From Chitinophagaceae bacterium PMP191F (GTDB lineage Bacteria; Bacteroidota; Bacteroidia; Chitinophagales; Chitinophagaceae): a stretch of 64,000 bases of DNA. Shown one piece after another: positions 9,268 to 15,894 of this stretch. Within the stretch, counting starts at the first letter, position 1, and every line of letters begins with the position of its first letter. Position numbers and translations under genes: made by a program. The DNA is taken from contig LGYU01000009.1 of assembly GCA_001302245.1 (NCBI GenBank), positions 472,744 to 536,743 of the forward strand, read 5' to 3'. The notes beneath the pieces are model-generated. The model made no database searches. It saw only the letters and a list, made by a program, of their open reading frames with translations, and was not told the DNA's origin.

Positions 9268-9364
9268 AATATGAGGGGTAACCGGCAAACTGGCATAAGG
9301 ATATACAGATCTGGAATGTTATTGGTAGTATATCAGTAGCATTTCAGTATCTAAATACAGGTAT

Positions 9365-9826
9365 ATGAACAAAACCGCGCCTCTGAACATTTTTGTTGTA
9401 CATAATGATCCTTTCTTTCTGCAACTGATGTACGACAACCTGCTGGCAATTGGTCAGTCATCCGTTTATCTTTTTGACAATAGCTCTGATTGTATTTTAC
9501 ATCTTCCGGAAAAACCTGATGTGATTTTTATTGATTACAGGATGGATAACCTGGACGGTATCGAGATCATGAAAAAGATCCACAGGTATGATCATGATAT
9601 TGTTGTGATATTTGTGTTTGAGCAGAACAGCATTGAGCAATCCATTGACGTATTGCTCAATGGCGCATTTGATCATATCGGCAGAAAGGATGTCTCTTAC
9701 CATGCGCTTGAATTGCTGATGCAAAGAATAGTTCGTTTTAAAAAACGTATGAAACTGTTACAGCAACATCAGCATCGCGATCGTAACCCTTTCAGGAAAT
9801 TTTTGCGTAACACAGGGTTGTTATAA
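9365..9826 (+). CDS. Lone, atypical response-regulator receiver domain protein
   Basis: 153 residues: one CheY-like receiver domain (about 8-125) and a short basic tail, with no output domain. The phospho-acceptor Asp57 (FIDYRMDNLDG), one acidic-pocket residue Asp15 and the conserved Lys108 (GRKD) are present. The first acidic residue is Asn14, and the position normally Thr/Ser is Phe85 (VVIFVFEQ). Loss of the Thr/Ser switch suggests altered or phosphorylation-independent signalling. No histidine kinase gene lies next to it; the nearest in the window is at 34505. The C-terminal 28 residues are rich in Lys, Arg, Gln and His. Single-domain receivers often act by protein-protein contact; the partner is unknown. 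Confidence 0.85.
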   Translation: MNKTAPLNIFVVHNDPFFLQLMYDNLLAIGQSSVYLFDNSSDCILHLPEKPDVIFIDYRMDNLDGIEIMKKIHRYDHDIVVIFVFEQNSIEQSIDVLLNGAFDHIGRKDVSYHALELLMQRIVRFKKRMKLLQQHQHRDRNPFRKFLRNTGLL

Positions 9827-9838
9827 CATATTTGCCTG

Positions 9839-11176
9839 CTACTTCAACAGCATAAAAAGTATCCAGATCAGTAACTGTACTGTTAATCCCATCCACAGCG
9901 TTGCCAGACTATATACTTTCAGTGTGGCTGCCGTTTCAAGATTTGAGAAACGATTGATCACCCAGAAATAAGCATCATTGGCATGACTGATCACCATACT
10001 GCCTGCACCCATGCTCAGTATCGCAAGGGTAAGTCCGGCAGGAGATTGTAAACCCAGATGCGCCAGCAATGGTGTTACCAGCGATGCAGCTGTAATAACT
10101 GCTACGGTGGAGGAACCTTGCGCTGTTTTCAAAATAGCGGCGATCAGGAAAGGAAAGAAGATTCCCAGCGATAAACCGCTCAGCATATCTCCCAGGTGTT
10201 TGCCGGCGCCTGTAGCCTGCAGCATTTCCCCAAACATACCGCCGGCAGCGATAATGGCCAGTATCATGCCAGCTTTTTCAACACTATCAGTAAGCCAGTG
10301 AGACAATTCTTTTTTGTTGTTCCTGCGTAACAAGGTAAAGGATACAATGACGCCGATGGTCAATGCAATAACAGGTTCTCCGGCAAAAGTAATAAGCTTA
10401 TATACTGTAGGAAAGGTAATGGCTGTATGTGGTGACAACATGGTAACCGATTTACAGGCAATTAATGCGATAGGCAGTATAACCGGTAAAAAAGAGAGTG
10501 TTGCAGATGGTAGGGTGTCTGCCACCGGCAATACTGTTTCAGGGCCTGTATATTCATGGGCTATTTTTTTGCCTCTCCATACACTCCATATATAGCCTAC
10601 CAGTGCAGCAGGAACTGCCAGCAACATGCCCCATAGCATCACCATCCCAACATCACCCCCGGTAGTACCGATAGCAGCAGTAATGCCTGGATGCGGGGGA
10701 ACCAGACAATGTACCGCGTAGAGTGAAGTAGCCAGTACTGCAGCCATCACTGGCATTTTATAATGTGTTTTCTTGACCAGTGAATGATTCAGTCCGCTCA
10801 GAATGATAAACCCACTATCGCAGAAGATTGGAAACCCGATGATGAAACCGGTAAGAGCAATGGCTGCCGGTGCATTTTTTTCTTTCACCATTTTCAGGAT
10901 AGCATTGGCCATACTTACAGTGGCGCCTGTTTTTTCCAGTATTACACCAAGTGTAGTACCAAGTATGATGAGTAATCCTATTTTCTCCATTGTATGCCCA
11001 AAGCCTGTTTTCAGGGTAGTAGCTATATTGTCCAGCGGCAGACCGCTGAGTATACCTACAGCCAATGCGGCGGCCAGCAGAGCAAAAAAAGCATTGACCT
11101 TTTTATAAGCAGTAATCCATACTATAAAAGCAATGCTGGCAATCAATAAAAAAAGCTGGTAGTAAGTAGATGACAT
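9839..11176 (-). CDS. GntP-family proton-coupled permease (gluconate/glycerate-type)
   Basis: 445 residues with about 12 predicted membrane helices and the GntP-family pattern: the N-terminal helix pair, FCDSGFIILSGLNHSLVKKTH (about 115-135), the HCLVPPHPGITAA segment (about 155-167), and GSSTVAVITAAS near 350. GntP permeases bring in sugar acids such as gluconate or related hydroxy acids with protons. The gene is 12 bases downstream of, and co-directional with, a class II glycerate kinase, so glycerate or a related sugar acid is the likeliest substrate (inference from operon partner). The family call is strong; the substrate is not proven. Confidence 0.92.
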   Translation of the reverse strand: MSSTYYQLFLLIASIAFIVWITAYKKVNAFFALLAAALAVGILSGLPLDNIATTLKTGFGHTMEKIGLLIILGTTLGVILEKTGATVSMANAILKMVKEKNAPAAIALTGFIIGFPIFCDSGFIILSGLNHSLVKKTHYKMPVMAAVLATSLYAVHCLVPPHPGITAAIGTTGGDVGMVMLWGMLLAVPAALVGYIWSVWRGKKIAHEYTGPETVLPVADTLPSATLSFLPVILPIALIACKSVTMLSPHTAITFPTVYKLITFAGEPVIALTIGVIVSFTLLRRNNKKELSHWLTDSVEKAGMILAIIAAGGMFGEMLQATGAGKHLGDMLSGLSLGIFFPFLIAAILKTAQGSSTVAVITAASLVTPLLAHLGLQSPAGLTLAILSMGAGSMVISHANDAYFWVINRFSNLETAATLKVYSLATLWMGLTVQLLIWILFMLLK

Positions 11177-11188
11177 GCTGGAGGTATT

Positions 11189-12511
11189 TTATTGTACAAT
11201 GGCCATCATAATGTCCATTACATTGGTTTGGGTAGGGCCTGTTATCAGAAGGTTATTGGTTTGCTGAAAAAAATGATAGGAATCCTGATTGTTAAGATAC
11301 TCTTCTATTGAAAGATGAAGCTGATGTGCCTGTTGCAGTGTATCATGGTCGGCTACAGCGCCAGTAGCATCTGTAGGGCCGTCAGTGCCATCGGTACCAC
11401 CGCTTAATATGGTGATGCCGGAGGAGCCATTTTCAGGCTGTAATTGCTTCAGTTCATGCAGGGCGGCCAGTACAAAATGCTGGTTGCGCCCGCCTTTACC
11501 ACTACCGGTAATTTTCACTGTAGTTTCTCCTCCCTGGATGATGCAGGCTGGTCTGGCGCCTGTATAGTTCCATGCACGTGTTACCAGTTCTTTGGCCGCA
11601 ACAACTGTATTGCCAGTTACCAGGCCGGGAATAATGTGTGTGTGATAGCCGAGTGCAATTGCCTGCCGGGCGGCTTCCTGTACGGCAATAGAATTATTGC
11701 CAATAATACTATTGACTGTATTATTAAAAAGCGGGTCGTCCGGTTTGGGCGTTTCTGCAATCTGCTGTTGCATGCCTTTTTCAATATGCAAACGGATGCT
11801 GGCCGGTAACAGATGGGATAAATGATACTTTTCGAGAATGCTATAGGCATCATGAAAAGTAGAAGCATCTGCAACGGTAGGTCCGCTGGCTATTACACCG
11901 GGATCATCACTAGGAACATCGCTGATAATAAATGAAAAGACCCTGGCGCCGTTACAATATTTTACCAACTGCCCGCCTTTAATGCCCGAAAGGTGTTTAC
12001 GTACAGTATTGATCTCGTGAATATCTGCCCCGGAATTGATCAGCAGGTCAAATGTGGTTTGTACTTCCTGTAAGGTAATGCCCGGCGGTACATCGCACCA
12101 TAAAGCAGAAGCACCGCCACTGATGAGGCAGAGTACAATATCTTCTTTGGTGACTTTTTGCAACAATTGCAATGTTTGCTCAACCGCAGCTACACATTGC
12201 TGGTCGGGAACCGGGTGAGCAGCTTCTGCAATTTTTATAATGGAGGTGGGCATGGTGTGATGGTATTTGGTTGTTACCAATCCGTCTGCAATATAATTAC
12301 CCAGTATATTTTCAGTAGTTACGGCCATTGCTGCTGCTGCTTTGCCTGCGCCAATAACATATACGTGATGAAAGGAGTGTAATGGCAAATGATGTATGCC
12401 TATAATTAATATGTCCTGCTTTATTGCTATATGCTGGTGTAGTAATGTGGCTGGTTGAACAGCTTTGGTAGCGGATCGGAAGATTTGAACAGCTTGTTGT
12501 TGCACTGTCAT
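11189..12511 (-). CDS. Glycerate kinase, class II (MOFRL/DUF4147 family; glycerate 2-kinase)
   Basis: 440 residues from the chosen ATG at 12511; the frame extends 14 codons further to 12553, but family members begin near the AVQIFRSATKAVQP helix. The N-terminal DUF4147 domain carries VIGAGKAAAAMA and LCLISGGASALW, and the C-terminal MOFRL domain carries GGRNQHFVLAAL and LSGGTDGTDGPTDATGA. The enzyme phosphorylates D-glycerate to 2-phosphoglycerate, feeding glycolysis. It is transcribed with the GntP permease at 9839-11176 (12-base gap), forming a two-gene uptake-and-activation unit for glycerate or a precursor such as hydroxypyruvate/tartronate pathway products. Cytoplasmic. Confidence 0.92.
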   Translation of the reverse strand: MTVQQQAVQIFRSATKAVQPATLLHQHIAIKQDILIIGIHHLPLHSFHHVYVIGAGKAAAAMAVTTENILGNYIADGLVTTKYHHTMPTSIIKIAEAAHPVPDQQCVAAVEQTLQLLQKVTKEDIVLCLISGGASALWCDVPPGITLQEVQTTFDLLINSGADIHEINTVRKHLSGIKGGQLVKYCNGARVFSFIISDVPSDDPGVIASGPTVADASTFHDAYSILEKYHLSHLLPASIRLHIEKGMQQQIAETPKPDDPLFNNTVNSIIGNNSIAVQEAARQAIALGYHTHIIPGLVTGNTVVAAKELVTRAWNYTGARPACIIQGGETTVKITGSGKGGRNQHFVLAALHELKQLQPENGSSGITILSGGTDGTDGPTDATGAVADHDTLQQAHQLHLSIEEYLNNQDSYHFFQQTNNLLITGPTQTNVMDIMMAIVQ

Positions 12512-12700
12512 GTACGAGCCTGTTTGGACGTTCAAAAAAATAAAACAATTCAAATATACGGCCTATAGTTGCATGATAATCATTGATTAGGGTAATCTTG
12601 TTTTGGAGAAAGACCGGGTCAGCAATATAGGATAGTGTATGGTAATGTATGAATGGATGACTATAGCGGCGTTTGCTGGATTTTTCTACCGGGAAGAAAG

Positions 12701-12906
12701 TTATATGGCAGGATCGTTTTTATCTTTTTTAAACCATCCGTCGGGCGGGGTAAAACCAAGTTGCAGCAATGTTTTTTCTTTCCCGGGCATATTGATCCAG
12801 ATAGTATTAAAGATGGACGATGCCTTTGCCTGCGTAACAGGCTTCAGTAAGATACTGTAATTGTATTCCGGAAATTCTTGCTGATTTCTTTTACAGTATC
12901 AGTCAT
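12701..12906 (-). pseudogene. Small gene interrupted by a probable single-base frameshift
   Basis: An ATG at 12906 opens a frame (MTDTVKEISKNF...) that stops after 20 codons. From about residue 10 a different frame carries a convincing protein-like stretch down to a TAA at 12701-12703 (segments EFPEYNYSILLKPVTQAKA, FNTIWINMPGKEKTLLQLGF, TPPDGWFKKDKNDPAI). That second frame has an in-frame stop just upstream and no start of its own. The span is 206 bases, one short of a multiple of three, so adding one base near 12875-12880 would restore a protein of about 68 residues. No family is recognised. Either the gene is decayed or the assembly carries an indel. Confidence 0.5.
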
Positions 12907-13333
12907 AGAAAAATGGCAAAGATATAAGGAAACCAGCATGCCCGGCTATAATTACGGCATGACAAATCAGGCATGTTAAATGATATAATGTATACTGGGG
13001 GGAGATTGATATTACGTTGATTTGTTGACGTGAGTTAAATAATAAATAATTATTGCAGATCAGGAAATGATTTTCTTCTGGGTAAAGACAAAAGTGAATA
13101 AGGGTAAACCTGTAAAATATTTGTAAATGCTTCTTAAATAATACGGATTGTAGTTAAGAAGTGTGCCAGAAATAATAGGATAACTTATTTATATTTGTAT
13201 ACGTACATGTATCAGCATTTATACGGAATGTTTTTTGCAGCTCTCACCATTACTCCCCTAACGACAACATTGGAAAAGGTTCTTGTTAAGCAGCGTTCTG
13301 TGCACCATATTATATTAAACCTTATTCTTGATT
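12907..13333. promoter_or_regulatory. Intergenic region with a candidate Bacteroidota promoter for the AraC gene
   Basis: A TATATTTG box (TAnnTTTG consensus) sits at 13190-13197, about 140-160 bases before the AraC coding start. No well-spaced TTTG upstream element was found, so the promoter is tentative. The rest is AT-rich with no other recognisable feature. Confidence 0.4.
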
Positions 13334-14296
13334 ATGCAAACGAGAAGTTATCATGGGAAAGCAGGGGCATCTTTCTGTAACCCTCCAGGTTATCTGCGAC
13401 CAGTACCTGAAAATACAGGAGAGGATTCGCCGGTTTCCATCAAACGTACCACAGGAGTTGATACTGAAATTATTCATGTCGTTGCTGATGTTACAAATAC
13501 AAAATGTATTACAGTGTTAAACGACAGACCTGTAATTGCGTTGTATGTTGTGATAAAGAACAGTGTAACCATCAATCTGCTACATCATTCCCGCATCCAT
13601 TTAAACGAACATGCTACCAATGTGCTTTATGATCCTGCCGGCAAACATGATATTGTGTTTCCTGATAAGGGGAATTATGCGGTTGTGATCTTTCATTTTC
13701 CTGTTACTTATGTACACCGCTTGATGGAGTTTTACCCCGAACTCAGGACCTTACAAACTGGTATAGATAGTACCAGGCCTGCTGTGTTGGGTGAAAAAAG
13801 CCGTTTTGCTGTAATGGATATTATTGAAACCATCAATGAGTTATTGCAATATCCGCAGGGCGATGATGATTTCAGGATCTTTCTCGATACACGGGCGCAG
13901 GAGATCTTACTGCGTACTTTGCGTACATTTAAAAAGCCTGTTCACCAGTACAAAGAATTTTCACTAGAGGAACTGGAAAAAATATACCAGGCAAAACAGA
14001 TACTGGAAGAAAATTACCAGGATCCTCCTAATTATAGCGAACTGTTGCATAGAATAAAATGGAACAAGAAATACCTGAATTGGGGGTTTCAGCAGATATA
14101 TGATACAACCGTATATGGATATTTATTCCGGTTCAGGATGCAGAAGGCCAAAGCATTACTGGAAGCAGGAAAGATGGATGTATTGTCAGTTGCATTGGAA
14201 GTAGGGTATAAAGACCAGTCTGCTTTTACACGGGCTTTTAAAACATTTTATGAATACCTGCCTTCGGCAGTAAAGGGGAGCCGTCATAATAAGTGA
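13334..14296 (+). CDS. AraC-family transcriptional regulator (N-terminus in doubt)
   Basis: 320 residues from the ATG at 13334. The C-terminal 100 residues form a double helix-turn-helix AraC DNA-binding domain, ending in VLSVALEVGYKDQSAFTRAFKTFYEYLPS, the second-helix signature. The middle (about 70-200) is a cupin-like sensor region (HLNEHATNVLYDPAGKHDIVF). The first 60 or so residues in this frame look unnatural. The +1 frame from an ATG at 13353 encodes a much more protein-like N-terminus (55 codons, with QERIRRFPSNVPQELILKLF) that stops at 13518-13520 exactly where this frame becomes convincing. A one-base indel near 13510-13518 is therefore suspected. The target is unknown. Confidence 0.8.
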   Translation: MQTRSYHGKAGASFCNPPGYLRPVPENTGEDSPVSIKRTTGVDTEIIHVVADVTNTKCITVLNDRPVIALYVVIKNSVTINLLHHSRIHLNEHATNVLYDPAGKHDIVFPDKGNYAVVIFHFPVTYVHRLMEFYPELRTLQTGIDSTRPAVLGEKSRFAVMDIIETINELLQYPQGDDDFRIFLDTRAQEILLRTLRTFKKPVHQYKEFSLEELEKIYQAKQILEENYQDPPNYSELLHRIKWNKKYLNWGFQQIYDTTVYGYLFRFRMQKAKALLEAGKMDVLSVALEVGYKDQSAFTRAFKTFYEYLPSAVKGSRHNK

Positions 14297-14332
14297 TAGA
14301 ATCTTTCTGCACAAATAAATAATCCCCGTGAC

Positions 14333-14364
14333 TTTGAAAGAGCTTTTAGTGTCTAGTATATTTG
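14333..14364 (+). promoter_or_regulatory. Bacteroidota-type promoter
   Basis: TTTG at 14333-14336 and TATATTTG at 14357-14364 are separated by 20 bases, matching the -33/-7 (TTTG ... TAnnTTTG) consensus of Bacteroidota primary-sigma promoters. The expected start site is near 14371, in front of a 40-codon ORF and, further on, the polycysteine ORF and the exported-protein gene at 14970. Confidence 0.6.
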
Positions 14365-14376
14365 TAGAGTAAATGT

Positions 14377-14499
14377 ATGAGGATAGATATTGATGCTGAA
14401 GAAACGGCAAAACATTACAATTCTTTTAGCTCCTTAGCTATTGTCTGGAATGACAGACAGTGGCTCTATAATACAATCAACATTAACATTTTCAGTTAA
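14377..14499 (+). CDS. Possible 40-residue ORF directly after a promoter
   Basis: The ATG at 14377 lies about 6 bases after the predicted transcription start, so translation would be nearly leaderless. The product is 40 residues, acidic at first (MRIDIDAEETAKHY) and then with SLAIVWNDRQWLYN. It matches no family I recognise. It could be a genuine small protein, a gene remnant, or chance. Its main support is the well-placed promoter. Confidence 0.3.
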   Translation: MRIDIDAEETAKHYNSFSSLAIVWNDRQWLYNTININIFS

Positions 14500-14622
14500 G
14501 TCTAGCTGCTTAGTAAACATGTGTTGCAGCCGCTGCCGGTTTAAACGCATTGATTACGTGGTGAGTAATATCACCCGTGGGATCGTTAGCACATTATTAG
14601 TTAGTAAACCTTATCTATTGTT

Positions 14623-14733
14623 ATGAATTATCGTACTCAAACAACGAAGGAATGGAAGCTTGTCAGTTTCTGCTATTTACATCATATTGAAGTTATTGCT
14701 ACACCTGATTGCTGTTGTTGCAGCCGATGTTGA
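14623..14733 (+). CDS. 36-codon ORF with a terminal polycysteine run (putative cysteine-sensing leader peptide)
   Basis: ATG at 14623, TGA at 14731-14733. The last residues read TPDCCCCSRC: four consecutive Cys codons, a fifth just before the stop, and one more Cys at residue 17. Directly downstream are a GTCCTG/CAGGAC hairpin (14754-14769) and a terminator-like stem with a T-run (14822-14851), 119 bases before the next gene. In mycobacteria, short polycysteine ORFs are known cysteine-responsive attenuators. The same logic here is inference: ribosome stalling on scarce Cys-tRNA would decide whether the downstream hairpin forms. No ribosome-binding site is obvious, which is normal for the phylum. 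Confidence 0.45.
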   Translation: MNYRTQTTKEWKLVSFCYLHHIEVIATPDCCCCSRC

Positions 14734-14821
14734 ACAACAGTAGTAAAATCTTTGTCCTGGCTCCAGGACCTATAATACAGTAAAAATCTTAATGGCCAAT
14801 AATACCGGTATTGCATGTTGC

Positions 14822-14851
14822 AACTGCATACTGGTGCATCTGCAGTTTTTT
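14822..14851 (+). terminator. Terminator-like hairpin between the polycysteine ORF and the exported-protein gene (possible attenuator)
   Basis: Stem AACTGCA/TGCAGTT (14822-14828 with 14841-14847), a 12-base loop, and a T-run at 14846-14851. It lies upstream of the gene at 14970 on the same strand, where an ordinary terminator would cut off that gene from the 14333 promoter. Either the gene has its own promoter after 14851, or this is a regulated attenuator. Confidence 0.5.
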
Positions 14852-14969
14852 ATTAGAGGTTAAAGGCTGCAGGATAAGCCAACCATGTGTTTACATGGTG
14901 AAGCGGAAAAGGGGGAAAGCTGAAAACCCTTCAACAGAGTAGGCGCTAATCATTAAAACCTTAATTTTT

Positions 14970-15389
14970 ATGAAACGTTTTAAATTTCTCGCAGTAGCAG
15001 CATTACTGGTTTCTGCACTTGCCGTAACATTTGCATTTACTACAAATAGTCAGAGCGAAACCAAAAGAGCTGCTCGCATTTTTAAATTTGTTGGTTCTAC
15101 AGCTAGTACTTCCAGCCTGATAAATCCTGCAAACTGGATTGAAACAACTGCTACAGCCAGCGATCATACTCCTAATTTTGTAAGTGACCTGGTAATCAGT
15201 GCAGATGCAGATCAGGATACTTATATCTATTCTACAGGTCCTAATGCCGATAAACCCAAAGTTGATAATACAAGCCTGCAATTAAGAGCAGATGTTTTAT
15301 TGGCTGGTGGACACGGAACTCCTTCAGGAGTACAGGAAGTGTCACAGACAGATTATCAAATTCTGGTTAATTCAACTCAACGTAACTAG
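14970..15389 (+). CDS. Exported protein of an unrecognised family, first of two tandem paralogs (no Cys, no internal Met)
   Basis: 139 residues with a signal peptide (about 1-24, LAVAALLVSALAVTFAF). The mature part shares a clear pattern with the next gene: FKFVGSTASTSSL-NPANWIE near 37-57, TGPNADKPKVD, LRADVLLAGGHGTP and DYQILV near the end. The sequence contains no cysteine and no methionine except the initiator, so the mature protein is sulfur-free, while its paralog has three cysteines. It is preceded by the polycysteine ORF and attenuator-like hairpin and followed by a strong terminator (15399-15435). Function unknown; the conserved Asn-Pro-Ala-Asn-Trp and Gly-Gly-His-Gly motifs might bind a ligand, but this is speculation. 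Confidence 0.8.
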   Translation: MKRFKFLAVAALLVSALAVTFAFTTNSQSETKRAARIFKFVGSTASTSSLINPANWIETTATASDHTPNFVSDLVISADADQDTYIYSTGPNADKPKVDNTSLQLRADVLLAGGHGTPSGVQEVSQTDYQILVNSTQRN

Positions 15390-15398
15390 TAGTTTGTT

Positions 15399-15435
15399 AA
15401 AAACATCAAAGAAGAATTTCTTCTTTGATGTTTTT
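15399..15435 (+). terminator. Strong rho-independent terminator between the two paralogs
   Basis: A 16-bp perfect stem (15400-15415 with 15419-15434, beginning AAAACATCAAAGAAGA), a 3-base loop and a closing T-run. The stem has A-rich and T-rich ends, so it could work in both directions, but no minus-strand gene ends here. Confidence 0.9.
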
Positions 15436-15470
15436 GAATTAATATAATCCAAGAGCTTAATTGTTATAAT

Positions 15471-15875
15471 ATGAAAAGCGCCCGTATCATAATAGGGATA
15501 TTGCGGTTGGCTGTTTTTTTTATACTATTATCTTTATCTCCGAAATTAAAAAAACATTCTACAAGGTGTTTTAAATTCGTTGGAAACACTGTTTCTACAG
15601 GCAGCTTAACAAATCCAGCAAACTGGATTGAGGATATTAATGTGTATGCTGACGAGAGCCCGGAGTGTGTGAAATATATTGATATTGTTAATAATCAGGA
15701 ATATCTTATTTATACATCGGGTCCTAATTCTAACAGACCCAGAGTTGATGACGCTTCATATGGGCTGAGAAATGATGTTCTAACTGCTGGCGGACACGGT
15801 TCTCCGGATATCATACAACAAATATCAGGTGTAGATTATCAGATACATGTAGGTTCATGTGTGGAGTCCTATTGA
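15471..15875 (+). CDS. Exported protein, second tandem paralog (three cysteines)
   Basis: 134 residues with an N-terminal hydrophobic signal (IIIGILRLAVFFILLSLS). It repeats the motif series of the gene at 14970: FKFVGNTVSTGSLTNPANWIE, TGPNSNRPRVD, LRNDVLTAGGHGSP, VDYQIHV. Unlike its neighbour it has cysteines before the first motif (RCFKFVG), in the middle (PECVKY) and near the end (GSCVESY), which could make a disulfide in the periplasm. A strong terminator separates it from its twin, so the two are independently transcribed. It is convergent with the metalloprotease gene (19-base gap). Family and function not recognised. Confidence 0.75.
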   Translation: MKSARIIIGILRLAVFFILLSLSPKLKKHSTRCFKFVGNTVSTGSLTNPANWIEDINVYADESPECVKYIDIVNNQEYLIYTSGPNSNRPRVDDASYGLRNDVLTAGGHGSPDIIQQISGVDYQIHVGSCVESY

Positions 15876-15894
15876 AACTGCTTAGCAGATTTAT

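Noticed and set aside
11444..11809. 121-codon plus-strand frame opposite glycerate kinase
   Set aside because: The minus-strand gene has full family motifs here; the plus-strand reading is Cys-rich noise.
12701..12906. Programmed ribosomal frameshift in the small gene
   Set aside because: No slippery heptamer or following stem/pseudoknot was visible in the overlap; a plain indel explains the data.
13195..13380. 61-codon plus-strand ORF before the AraC gene
   Set aside because: It overlaps both candidate AraC starts, has no domain, and has a low-complexity hydrophobic start; more likely part of the leader.
14441..14626. 61-codon plus-strand frame containing a second Met-Cys-Cys-Ser-Arg-Cys stretch
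   Set aside because: No promoter or start context specific to it and its composition is poor. The shared GTTGCAGCCG decamer with the polycysteine ORF may be chance.
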